Assembly (NCBI GenBank): GCA_965603285.1
Contig: CBFDCK010000004.1
Span: 8,621 to 72,620 of the forward strand
DNA: 64,000 nucleotides
Direction of reading: 5' to 3'
From: JAUWPO01 sp965603285
GTDB lineage: Bacteria > Chloroflexota > Anaerolineae > Anaerolineales > UBA4823
Positions within the stretch are counted from its first letter, which is position 1. Every line of letters begins with the position of its first letter. Shown here piece by piece: positions 1-7,599 of this stretch. The notes beneath the pieces were generated by a model. It saw only the letters and a program-made list of their open reading frames with translations. It ran no database searches and was not told where the DNA came from. A program made the translations under genes and the position numbers.

Positions 1-614
1 TGGCAGCTACCGGCGGGTTTGTGCCTCCAGGAATGGTCGGGCATTCAGCGGGAATCGGGTTGGTCTACGACCCGGACCTGGCTCGTCGCTTGTTAAGTGA
101 AGCCGGTTACCCCAACGGAAAAGGGTTCCCGGAGATCACCTGGCTGCATCCGACAGCATCAAAAGATGAACGCTTAATTCCATTCTTGCGCTCTTCCTGG
201 CAGGAAAATTTAGGTTTGGAGCTCGAATCTCAAAGCCCGGAGTGGGGAGAATTCTACCAACGAATTACTTCTGATCCAGCGCATATGACCATACTCGGGT
301 GGAGCGCAGATTATCCTGACCCCGACGTCATGCTGCGCGTTACTTTTCACAGCGACGAAGGTTTCAACATACCGCGCTGGCACAACTCGCGCTTCGATAC
401 TCTCGTTGAGACTGCAAAGCGGATCACAGATCAGGACAATCGGATGGAACTTTATCGTGAGGCAGATCGAATTCTGGTTGCTGAGGAAACTGTGATAATG
501 CCTCTTGGCTACGCGAACGGATGGATGCTGGTAAAGCCCTGGGTTTCTCTACCCCGTACTCTCTCCGTCCAAATGTCTTTCAACAGATTCATTGTAGACC
601 GGGATCGACAATAA
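1..614 (+). CDS. Peptide ABC transporter substrate-binding protein, C-terminal part (5' end outside window)
   Basis: The frame is open from the first bases of the window (codons begin at base 3) to TAA at 612-614, so the start lies upstream. The residues match the C-terminal lobe of family 5 extracellular solute-binding proteins: a 'YDPDLARRLLSEAGYP' segment, then 'LGLELESQSPEWGEFYQRI', and a 'GWSADYPDPDVMLRVTFHS' segment that is the usual ligand-lobe signature of oligopeptide/dipeptide binding proteins. Family members are lipid-anchored or periplasmic-type proteins that hand peptides to an ABC permease; no permease gene is visible here. Part of this gene reappears in a rearranged form at about 1.94-2.15 kb. 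The family call is firm; the exact substrate is unknown. Confidence 0.85.
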   Translation, partial: AATGGFVPPGMVGHSAGIGLVYDPDLARRLLSEAGYPNGKGFPEITWLHPTASKDERLIPFLRSSWQENLGLELESQSPEWGEFYQRITSDPAHMTILGWSADYPDPDVMLRVTFHSDEGFNIPRWHNSRFDTLVETAKRITDQDNRMELYREADRILVAEETVIMPLGYANGWMLVKPWVSLPRTLSVQMSFNRFIVDRDRQ

Positions 615-806
615 TTTAACTGCCTGATCAAAACGATTTGATCGAGAAAAAGGAGGTTGAATTGAAATAATAAAACCGAATAATAAGAGTACAGGTTGAT
701 GGATCAGACTGGGTGCTTAGCAAAATAAATCAAAAAGATTTTTGAGTGGTTTAGTACAGCTAAGTGTCTGCCAACGAATCACAACAAGAAAAGGAGATAA
801 TGCGAG

Positions 807-1205
807 ATGGGACAAAATAGAGTTCGAGCCTGGATATTCGGCCGTGTCGAATCAATTGACATGCTGAGGGAACGCTATAAAGAAAATCAAATAAATGAGT
901 TGGGTGACGACCGGTTTGTGATTGTTCGAGCCGATATTGTGGACCACAGTGATTACAACGTAATCATACCTGTTGATGCAGAGGACGATGCGGGGCTGGA
1001 AGAGGCCGAAAGTGTGATCACAGAACAACTTGGTGTGCTAATTGTTTCGATCGTGAAGGTTGTGGAAGATGGTCACATTCCCTGGCCTCCACATGCCGCG
1101 CACGGCTACATAACCGAAGGGGAGGTAGAGGCTCTCCCGATAGAACAAATACCTATTAAAGCCGGTCGACAGCATGCCAGTCCCGGGACAAATAAATGGG
1201 GATGA
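807..1205 (+). CDS. Conserved small protein, possible Lrp/AsnC-like ligand-binding (RAM) fold
   Basis: A 132-residue protein. The ATG at 807 follows an AAGGAG about 10 bases upstream; an earlier ATG at 799 reaches a stop after six codons. I do not recognise a named family. The middle (about residues 35-85) alternates short strands and an acidic helix ('DYNVIIPVDAEDDAGLEEAE') in a pattern like the single-domain ligand-binding module of Lrp/AsnC regulators, but there is no helix-turn-helix, so this is only a structural guess. The C-terminal 40 residues are rich in Pro, His and Gly. The last about 100 residues are repeated almost unchanged at 2154-2459. A strong hairpin terminator follows at 1295. 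Confidence 0.6.
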   Translation: MGQNRVRAWIFGRVESIDMLRERYKENQINELGDDRFVIVRADIVDHSDYNVIIPVDAEDDAGLEEAESVITEQLGVLIVSIVKVVEDGHIPWPPHAAHGYITEGEVEALPIEQIPIKAGRQHASPGTNKWG

Positions 1206-1294
1206 GCGCGCATGTCATCTGACAGCCAGTGAGCGTCATAACTGGTTGCTGCCAAGATGCTGCGCAGCACCTGATTGGGAGTGAAAGCAATAAG

Positions 1295-1328
1295 GTCGAG
1301 TCTCCTGAAATCGGGGACTCGACTTTTG
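1295..1328 (+). terminator. Rho-independent terminator (left copy)
   Basis: GTCGAGTCTCC and GGGGACTCGAC form an 11-bp stem with one G-T pair around a 7-base loop (TGAAATC), followed by TTTTG. It sits about 90 bases after the 132-residue gene, between it and the convergent 71-residue gene. The second copy at 2549 has A in place of G, turning the G-T pair into A-T, so the stem is preserved. Confidence 0.85.
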
Positions 1329-1360
1329 TTATTAGCGATGGCGAGTCAGTAGGGATCGGA

Positions 1361-1576
1361 TTACGAGCTCTTATTTGCGCTCGCCAGATCGCCGCCAAAG
1401 TTGAACATCTGCAGGACGGATTGGATGACAACACCCAGGGAGGGTAGATCTTTTTGCTTGATATCTTTCTGGGCTCCCTTCTTGACAGCAGCAATCAACC
1501 TTTCGTTTTCCGCTTCTTGCAGATATCTTTTCATCTTATCCTTGGCGTATACTTCTAAATGCATTCCGGTGTACAT
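1361..1576 (-). CDS. Small conserved protein, 71 aa (left paralogue)
   Basis: A start at 1576 gives 71 residues and is preferred because AAGGAG lies 6 bases upstream; the upstream in-frame ATG has no such site. The protein is basic and helical ('MYTGMHLEVYAKDKMKRYLQEA' region trimmed here), followed by 'ERLIAAVKKGAQ' and a short hydrophobic tail segment (LGVVIQSVLQMF). No known domain is recognised. A close paralogue lies at 2615-2830, with changes mostly conservative, which suggests that both frames have been under selection. The general plan (Tyr-containing N-terminus, basic amphipathic helix, hydrophobic C-terminal helix) resembles the 73-residue protein at 58027-58248, but that relation is only an inference. 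Confidence 0.6.
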   Translation of the reverse strand: MYTGMHLEVYAKDKMKRYLQEAENERLIAAVKKGAQKDIKQKDLPSLGVVIQSVLQMFNFGGDLASANKSS

Positions 1577-1829
1577 TTTGATCTCCTTTACCCTCATCCT
1601 GTTGGGTTTCTGAATTTTCAGGCACTTTTTTTGTCTCGTCCTGAGCTACCTTATTGAATTGCCCATATCTTAGCAAGCGCCCGTTCAGAAAATGCTCAAA
1701 GATCGTTAAGAATCCGTATATTAAGGAGAAATTGCTCCAATTTACCAAATCAGTGCGGATTTCTTTGATTACACCTGTATTTTGATCTCCTCAAAATACT
1801 CCGGTCGCGAATAACCGGAACCAGAGCTA

Positions 1830-2459
1830 ATGAATTATCCAGATGAAGTGCTCGCAATAGCGGTGCATCGGGTGACCGCTCTGCCCGACGCTTTGGATAA
1901 GGATGAGTTGGAAGCAAAAGCTTTCAAGGGTTCGCACATGGCAACTACCGGCTGGTTTGTACATACAGGAATGGCCAGGCATTCACCAGGAATCGGGTTG
2001 GTCTACGATCCGGATCTGGCTCGTCGCTTGTTAAATGAGGCCGGTTACCCCGACGGAAAAGGTTTCCCTGAGATAGACAGTCTGCATCCCACAGCATATG
2101 AAGATGAACGCATATTTCCATACTTGCGCTCTTCCTGGCGGGAGAATTTAGGATTGGGTGACGACCGGTTTGTGATCCTTCGGGACGATATTGTGGACCA
2201 CAGTGATTACAATGTAATCATACCTGTTGATGCAGAGGACGATGCTGGGCTGGAAGAGGCCGTAAGTGTGATCGGGGAACAACTTGAGGCGCGAAATGTT
2301 TCTATCGTGAAGGTTGTGGAAGATGGTCACATTCCCTGGCCTCCACATGCCGCGCACGGCTTCATAACCGAACGTGAGGTAGAGGCTCTCCCGATAGAAC
2401 AGATACCCATTAAGGCCGGTCGACAGCATGTCAGTCCCGGTACAAATAAATGGGGATGA
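1830..2459 (+). pseudogene. Chimeric open frame: antisense acylase fragment + binding-protein fragment + end of the 132-aa gene
   Basis: The frame is open for 209 residues but is a mosaic. Bases 1838-1908 match the antisense of the acylase C-terminus (3253-3325). Bases 1939-2150 match the solute-binding-protein gene at 3-220. From about 2154 to the stop it matches the 132-residue gene from about 900. The second junction falls where both parents carry TTGG, and the frame is kept; about 682 bases of parent sequence are missing (offset 1936 before the junction, 1254 after it). No convincing ribosome site precedes 1830. It most likely arose by microhomology deletion in a tandem copy and is a relic, although an expressed fusion cannot be excluded. 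Confidence 0.7.
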
Positions 2460-2548
2460 GCGCGCATGTCATCTGACAGCCAGTGAGAGTCCATACTGGC
2501 TGCTGCCAAGATGGTGCGTAGCACCTGGTTGGGAGTGAAAGCAGTAAG

Positions 2549-2582
2549 GTCGAGTCTCCTGAAATCGGAGACTCGACTTTTG
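2549..2582 (+). terminator. Rho-independent terminator (right copy)
   Basis: GTCGAGTCTCC and GGAGACTCGAC pair perfectly over 11 bp around a TGAAATC loop, followed by TTTTG. It lies about 90 bases after the chimeric frame and mirrors the terminator at 1295. Confidence 0.85.
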
Positions 2583-2614
2583 TTATTAGCGATGGTGGGG
2601 CGGTGAGGATCGGA

Positions 2615-2830
2615 CTACGAGCTCCTGTTTGCGCTCGCCAGATCGTCGCCGATGTTGAAAATCTGCAGGACGGATTGGATGACAACACCCAGAGAAGGTA
2701 CATCTTTATGCTTGATCTCTTTCTGCGCTCCCTTCTTGACAGCAGCGATCAGCCTTTCGTTTTCAGCCTCTTGCAGAAATCTCTCCATCTTGTCCTTGGC
2801 GTGTACTTCTAAATTCATTCCTGTGTACAT
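2615..2830 (-). CDS. Small conserved protein, 71 aa (right paralogue)
   Basis: Second copy of the 71-residue gene. The start at 2830 is preceded by AAGGAG 6 bases upstream, as in the left copy. Differences from the left paralogue are few (for example Tyr/His, Lys/Glu, Asp/Glu, Phe/Ile exchanges) and there are no frameshifts or stops. Conservation of start, ribosome site, length and stop in both copies supports a real small protein. Function unknown. Confidence 0.6.
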   Translation of the reverse strand: MYTGMNLEVHAKDKMERFLQEAENERLIAAVKKGAQKEIKHKDVPSLGVVIQSVLQIFNIGDDLASANRSS

Positions 2831-3052
2831 TTTGATCTCCTTTACCCGCATCATGCTGGGCTTATGAATTTTCAGGCAGCTTTTTTGTTTCGTACTGAGC
2901 TACCTTATTGAATTGCCCATATTTTAGCGAGCGACCGTTCAGAAAAAGCTCAGAAAGCGTTAAAACCCTTTCTATTATGGGATAATTCTTCCGGTTTATT
3001 AAAATCGGTATGGATTTCTTTGTTTGCACCCACTTTTTGTAGACGGAAACAT

Positions 3053-3082
3053 AAAAAACCGGTCCCAAATCACCGGGACCGG
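3053..3082 (-). terminator. Rho-independent terminator of the acylase gene
   Basis: Read on the minus strand, CCGGTCCC pairs with GGGACCGG (8 bp) around an 8-base loop and is followed by six T. It lies about 75 bases beyond the acylase stop codon. A decayed copy of the same inverted repeat is at 1801-1818. Confidence 0.85.
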
Positions 3083-3154
3083 AGTTAATGAATTATCTAG
3101 ATGTTGTCTGCCTCACGCTTGTATTGCCCCCTTACCTGTATACACCTGCCAGCT

Positions 3155-5686
3155 TCACCCCGCTGGTTCTAGAATGAGCGTTTCGGAATTGCCAAATTCG
3201 GCTTCCCCTCGCTCCCAATTCGAAGGATGATATTCGAAATTGCGCCAGGGATCGATGAAGTGATCGTAATAACGGTGCATCGGATGCCCGCTCTGCCCGA
3301 CGCTGTGGATCATTAACGAGTTGCTCAAATCACCGAGATCGATGACCTGCCGTAGGGCTGGGATGCAGCCAACTTCGTAGGGTTCGTTGGCACTCCAGCA
3401 GGTTTTCTGGATAACCGACTCGCTCCCGTTTGTGGCATAAGGTCCGCGGTTAAAGATGTCCTCGATAACGCCGATGCCTGACTGTCCTAATGTTGCATTC
3501 CGGAAAGTTATGGTGTGCAGGTCTCCCCAACGCCACTCGTTTATATCATCACCCAATAACTCCACAGCCTCCACATATGCCTCTTCAAAAGCCTTCCTGA
3601 GAATGTCGTCCCTGTCTTCAACATGATCCGGCGTGGTGATGTCATCCCACCACACATTGTCCGGCTCCTGCAGCAAGAAGTACACCGAGTCGGAAGTTAT
3701 GTGATTGCCACTCGGGTAGAGGTCGGGCGGAAGCTGGTCGTGAAATAACCCTACCAGCAGATGAACCCAAAAAGTGCTGTAAAGCGCCGCTTCAGGGCTG
3801 TCCATAACCATCTGAGCATCCCACTGGAGCAGCCGGTCACGTGCCTCAGACACAAGAGAATCCTCCAAAGAGAGGTTTTCCAGGTAAGGAATGATTTCCA
3901 GCGCCGAAATACTCTTATTATCGGTTTGAATGGCAGACATGTCCTCAATGGATAAACCGTCCGGGTCGTTCTGGATCATATCCGTGACGCGCTGCGCTCG
4001 ATGGCCGCGGTCCTGGCTGACGTTAATCAAATAAGGATAATCCCCAGCCCTGGTCTGCGGGTTATTTGACGTGGCAATATACCCCTGGGCAGGATTGAAG
4101 ACCCTGGGCAGTTCTTCATAAGGAATGAAGCCGGTCCACTGGTAATCGTCATTCCAGCCCGGCACCGGCAGTGAGCCATCACCGCCAGCGCGAATGGGCA
4201 CCTTGCCGGGCATGATGTAGCCGATATTACCGTCCACATCAGCATACAGCCAGTTTTGTTTGCCGGCATCGAATTGCTGCAGCGCTTCCAGGAATCCATC
4301 CCAGTTCTGCGCTCCGTTGACCTTAAGTACTGCCTCGAGTGTTTGAACCGGTTCAAGCGCTGTCCAGGCGTAGGATAGTGCAAATAACTCTGGAGCCTCA
4401 TCATCGTGAGAGAACAACGTACGATCGACCATAGAATCAGTGGCAACAACGCCATTGCGGGTGCTGCGGACGAAGAACACCACCGGTTCATCAAGCCCGC
4501 GCACTTTAATCTCCTCGCGGCGGATATCCATATCCACCCACTCACCGTTCACTTCGTACTGGTTTGGGTCATCTGGATTAACCCGTTCGATGAACACGTC
4601 CTCGGCATCAAAAGCAGCGTTGGTTAACCCCCAGGCGATGCGGTCATTGTGACCGATCAGGATGCCCGGCACACCAGGCAGCGAGAAGCCGCGGAAGTTG
4701 TATATACAATCCTCATTTTTTTCAATACAGTGCATACCGATCTCGTACCACAAGGCAGGCATGTTGACGCCCATATGCGGATCATTTGCCAGCAGCGGCG
4801 TACCAGTGGTGGTGTTTTCACCGGAGATAGCAAAGCTGTTGGATCCAGCGGATGAAAAGAAGCCCATATCCGCAAGGAGTGGAGGTGCAACCTCAGCAAC
4901 TGATAATACCTTCCTCAGATCGAGCAGATACTGAAAACCGTCTGCTCCGATTTCAGCAACTACGCTCTCTTCGATATCTTCAAGATAATCAAGCTCCTCA
5001 GATGGAATGATGACCGGGCGATCGTCGCGATAAAGAGGGTGCAGGTCAGCGTACATATCCCATCCCACTGATGCCAGCATGTCGATATTTTTCAACTCCG
5101 TTCGCAGTTGGTCCGACTGGTCGAAGATCATCATCTCGGCCCATATCATGGAATCCACCGCGGTCCATTCCTCGATCTCGACCTCCACACCCTGTAAATC
5201 TAAAAAGGCGAACTCAAGCCCCAACTGCGATGGCTCCCGGTCCCCGATGTAGGCGTTAATACCGGCTGTGTAGGCGTCGATAATGGAGCGAGATTCCTCA
5301 TCAAGCATACGATACGACTCGCTGGTTAGATTGTGGAAATCAAAATGGCGCAGATATTTGTCTGTGCTGAGCGTAGTCTCTCCAAATATCTCCGAAAGCC
5401 TGCCTGCTCCAAGGCGGCGTCGAAATTCCAACTGCCAGAAACGTTCCTGGGCATGGACGTAACCCTCGGCGAAAAAGAGGTCTTCTGCATTGTGGGCGTA
5501 GATGTGAGCCACGCCGTATTCATCGCGGACGATTTCAACTGGCAGACTCAAACCAGGCACCGTGATAGTGCCGCTCGTTTCCGGAAACGCCTGGCGCGAG
5601 AACCAAAACCAGGCACCCCAAAGGATCAAGCCCAAGACGACGATTACGAGGACAACAATAATAATGACTTTGAGCATTTTCGACAT
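3155..5686 (-). CDS. Penicillin-acylase-family N-terminal-nucleophile hydrolase, membrane-anchored
   Basis: An 843-residue precursor. Residues 5-30 form one strong membrane segment without a clear signal-peptidase site, so the enzyme is probably tethered outside the membrane. An alpha-chain region follows (about 50-275). Gly281-Ser282 in 'AGSNSFAISG' is the expected autocleavage site that exposes Ser282 as catalytic nucleophile, and 'LLANDPHM' just after it is the family's typical sequence. The family cleaves amide bonds of beta-lactams, acyl-homoserine lactones or other acylated amines; the substrate cannot be read from sequence. Length is normal for the family. A GAGGAG lies about 12 bases before the ATG. 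The gene is monocistronic with its own terminator. A piece of its 3' end was copied into the tandem duplication at 1.8 kb. Confidence 0.9.
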   Translation of the reverse strand: MSKMLKVIIIVVLVIVVLGLILWGAWFWFSRQAFPETSGTITVPGLSLPVEIVRDEYGVAHIYAHNAEDLFFAEGYVHAQERFWQLEFRRRLGAGRLSEIFGETTLSTDKYLRHFDFHNLTSESYRMLDEESRSIIDAYTAGINAYIGDREPSQLGLEFAFLDLQGVEVEIEEWTAVDSMIWAEMMIFDQSDQLRTELKNIDMLASVGWDMYADLHPLYRDDRPVIIPSEELDYLEDIEESVVAEIGADGFQYLLDLRKVLSVAEVAPPLLADMGFFSSAGSNSFAISGENTTTGTPLLANDPHMGVNMPALWYEIGMHCIEKNEDCIYNFRGFSLPGVPGILIGHNDRIAWGLTNAAFDAEDVFIERVNPDDPNQYEVNGEWVDMDIRREEIKVRGLDEPVVFFVRSTRNGVVATDSMVDRTLFSHDDEAPELFALSYAWTALEPVQTLEAVLKVNGAQNWDGFLEALQQFDAGKQNWLYADVDGNIGYIMPGKVPIRAGGDGSLPVPGWNDDYQWTGFIPYEELPRVFNPAQGYIATSNNPQTRAGDYPYLINVSQDRGHRAQRVTDMIQNDPDGLSIEDMSAIQTDNKSISALEIIPYLENLSLEDSLVSEARDRLLQWDAQMVMDSPEAALYSTFWVHLLVGLFHDQLPPDLYPSGNHITSDSVYFLLQEPDNVWWDDITTPDHVEDRDDILRKAFEEAYVEAVELLGDDINEWRWGDLHTITFRNATLGQSGIGVIEDIFNRGPYATNGSESVIQKTCWSANEPYEVGCIPALRQVIDLGDLSNSLMIHSVGQSGHPMHRYYDHFIDPWRNFEYHPSNWERGEAEFGNSETLILEPAG

Positions 5687-5749
5687 GATATACCGTACTC
5701 CTCGTTACAATCCAATTGATTGAGAGTACAAACTCCGGTCGATTCCGTG

Positions 5750-6709
5750 TCAGGTATTTACTATCTCGTCGCGCTCAAACTCATAAGTATAGCCGCCCGC
5801 GATCTCCCGGGGGCGGGAGATATGTCTGATCACAAACTGACCGCAATTGCTGCCAATCAGATTCTCTTCGACTTCGCCAATGCTCAGGATAACCTGGTAG
5901 CCAAAAGCTTCCAGGTCCCGCACAACTTTGTAATCGCTTTTATCCTTAGAAATGTCTATATACGAAGACAATCCACTGTCCAGCGCTTTATAAGTGGGAT
6001 TGATCGGGGTGATCTTGATCAGGAATTTATTCGGGGAAAAGTAACTATGCAATATGCTTGCGTCGACCGGCATACCCTCTGCAAGCGCAAAGTTTAATGT
6101 GACCTTGCGGTCACCTTCTTCATAAAAACGTTCTCCATAGGCGGACATCTTCTCGAAATCCCACGTTTTGATCGGTACGATTTCGCGGCGTCTGCTCTCA
6201 TCGGTAGTATGGATAGAGTACTGGAATTGAAAATTCCCACCAGAATAGTGTTTGTTTTTAATCTCCAAGAGACGATTGAAGAACTGGTCCGTTCCGAAAG
6301 GGGCAATCGTTGATAGCGAGGGCATTAACCCGGGGGCATCGTACAGGTCTGGCAGCTCTTCTATAACATCGAGAACTTCTGAATTAAGGGCTGGCTCCCC
6401 CATCCTGGAAAACTGGACTTTAAATTGCTTGCACGGAATGACGCCATCTGGATATCGTTTGCGGACAAGGTAATCGATCTGCGAGATGATTCCCTCCTTC
6501 GAAATTTTACCTTGATAGAACCCACCCGCATCGCACATCGCACATTCCACCGGACAGCCATGAAGAGTTGAAATCAAGAGTACCCACTTTTTATCACGCG
6601 GGAACGGTGGTGATACGGCTTCTACAAACTCAACCCATTCTCCAGTACCAAATTCAGCAACATAGATTGTCGCAACGTCATCCCTTCCAGTTGAAGCAAT
6701 AATTCTCAT
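5750..6709 (-). CDS. RlmN/Cfr-like radical SAM protein
   Basis: A 319-residue protein. A Cx3Cx2C cluster motif is at Cys52, Cys56 and Cys59 ('GCPVECAMCDAGG'), and a late Cys289 sits in 'GSNCGQF', matching the position of the methyl-carrying cysteine near the C-terminus of RlmN ('AACGQL'). The second catalytic cysteine of RlmN, seven residues before the cluster, is replaced here by Leu45. The N-terminal accessory domain is shorter than in RlmN. So this is RlmN-like in fold but probably not a standard 23S rRNA A2503 methylase. It is the last gene of a three-gene operon; its ATG overlaps the end of the flavoprotein gene by 4 bases (ATGA), which implies translational coupling. Confidence 0.8.
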   Translation of the reverse strand: MRIIASTGRDDVATIYVAEFGTGEWVEFVEAVSPPFPRDKKWVLLISTLHGCPVECAMCDAGGFYQGKISKEGIISQIDYLVRKRYPDGVIPCKQFKVQFSRMGEPALNSEVLDVIEELPDLYDAPGLMPSLSTIAPFGTDQFFNRLLEIKNKHYSGGNFQFQYSIHTTDESRRREIVPIKTWDFEKMSAYGERFYEEGDRKVTLNFALAEGMPVDASILHSYFSPNKFLIKITPINPTYKALDSGLSSYIDISKDKSDYKVVRDLEAFGYQVILSIGEVEENLIGSNCGQFVIRHISRPREIAGGYTYEFERDEIVNT

Positions 6710-7599
6710 GAAAACAATCCCTTTCCTGTGCGGAAAATTTGCATCGCAGCTTTGACCCCATCTCCAACAGCAATAGAAGCCTGCCGGTAGATGTCATTTT
6801 TAACATCTCCAATAAAATGGAGTAGTCCTGCAGATTGCAATGCTTCCCTCTGCTCCGTGATTTGATCTGATAAAAAATCAGTGTCTGGGACCCTGCCAAT
6901 CGCTCCTACCAGGTAATCGACTTGGAAACTAGAAGTCCCCTCAATTGCTTTATATTGTACCATCATCCCCCCTTGTTGATTTGAATAGATGCTCTCAATA
7001 CATGCGTTATCGAAGTAGCGGATATTGGGGTCCAGTTCTGCGCGTTCCCACAATAGCGGGAGGCACTTATGAACAAACCCTCTATTCAGAATGATGACTT
7101 GATTGCCCTTGGCGAGATTCAAAGCATAATCAAAAGCAGCATCGCCAGCGCCAACAATTGCGATGACTGCCCCACTCTCTTGAAGAAGCGGGACAACCTG
7201 GTAATATATTTTGTCTTGGAGGCTTGCTGGAATATCAAAACCGGTCAGTAAAACAGGTTTCGTTCCTGATGCGACGACGATAATTTGTGAATAATATACG
7301 CTTGTTCCAGCTTCAACGAGAAATAAACCATCCTCTAACTTCACCCTGGTAACACTAGCTTTGATTGGTTGGATGGAAAGGTTTTTTAATTGCTCCTCAA
7401 AAAGACTGGTTAGATGCAGTCCTGAAATTCCGACCGGAAAGCCAGGGTAATTTTCTACCAGATTCGCATTTTTCAACAAGCCCCCCAACATATTCCTTTC
7501 AAGCAGCAAAGGCGTAATGCCATAACGCTTGAGTTGGATAGCCGCAGCAATTCCGGCTGGACCTGCCCCGATAATCGTCACACCTTCAACTTTATTCAT
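6706..7599 (-). CDS. Thioredoxin-reductase-like FAD/NAD(P) oxidoreductase lacking the CxxC
   Basis: A 297-residue two-dinucleotide-domain flavoprotein. 'IIGAGPAG' (residues 9-16) binds FAD, 'VGAGDAA' (149-155) is the NAD(P) site, and 'GDVKND...AVGDGVKAA' at the C-terminus is the FAD-contacting end. In thioredoxin reductase the redox CxxC lies just before the second glycine motif; here that stretch reads 'YYQVVPLL' with no cysteine. The protein therefore cannot reduce thioredoxin by the usual route. Relatives without CxxC serve as ferredoxin/flavodoxin-NAD(P) reductases, and a role in feeding electrons to the neighbouring radical SAM enzyme is an attractive inference. It overlaps its upstream neighbour by 8 bases and its downstream neighbour by 4. 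Confidence 0.8.
   Translation of the reverse strand: MNKVEGVTIIGAGPAGIAAAIQLKRYGITPLLLERNMLGGLLKNANLVENYPGFPVGISGLHLTSLFEEQLKNLSIQPIKASVTRVKLEDGLFLVEAGTSVYYSQIIVVASGTKPVLLTGFDIPASLQDKIYYQVVPLLQESGAVIAIVGAGDAAFDYALNLAKGNQVIILNRGFVHKCLPLLWERAELDPNIRYFDNACIESIYSNQQGGMMVQYKAIEGTSSFQVDYLVGAIGRVPDTDFLSDQITEQREALQSAGLLHFIGDVKNDIYRQASIAVGDGVKAAMQIFRTGKGLFS

Larger units (their letters stand above)
897..1845. repeat. Tandem duplication, left copy
   Basis: This block aligns with about 2151-3105 at a constant offset of 1254-1260 bases. It contains the second half of the 132-residue gene, the hairpin terminator, the convergent 71-residue gene, its upstream region, and a short relic of the inverted repeat that terminates the acylase gene (1801-1818). 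At about 1838-1908 the left copy continues with some 70 bases matching the end of the acylase gene (3253-3325, same top-strand orientation); the roughly 148 bases that lie between these points in the right copy are missing, with GATG at both edges of the gap. Confidence 0.85.
2151..3105. repeat. Tandem duplication, right copy
   Basis: Right-hand partner of 897-1845. It holds the truncated second copy of the 132-residue gene, a hairpin terminator, the second 71-residue gene and the intact acylase terminator. Divergence from the left copy is moderate, with many synonymous differences in the coding parts and scattered changes between genes, so the duplication is not recent. Confidence 0.85.

Noticed and set aside
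1156..1494. Minus-strand frames in the duplicated region (also at 2431-2703)
   Set aside because: They run through the terminator hairpin and overlap the well-supported genes; no ribosome site.
1..3110. Insertion sequence as the cause of the tandem copies
   Set aside because: No transposase, terminal inverted repeats or target duplications are seen; microhomology at the junctions explains the structure better.
5333..5719. 128-codon frame opposite the acylase gene
   Set aside because: It is the antisense shadow of a strongly conserved gene, and its residues resemble no family.
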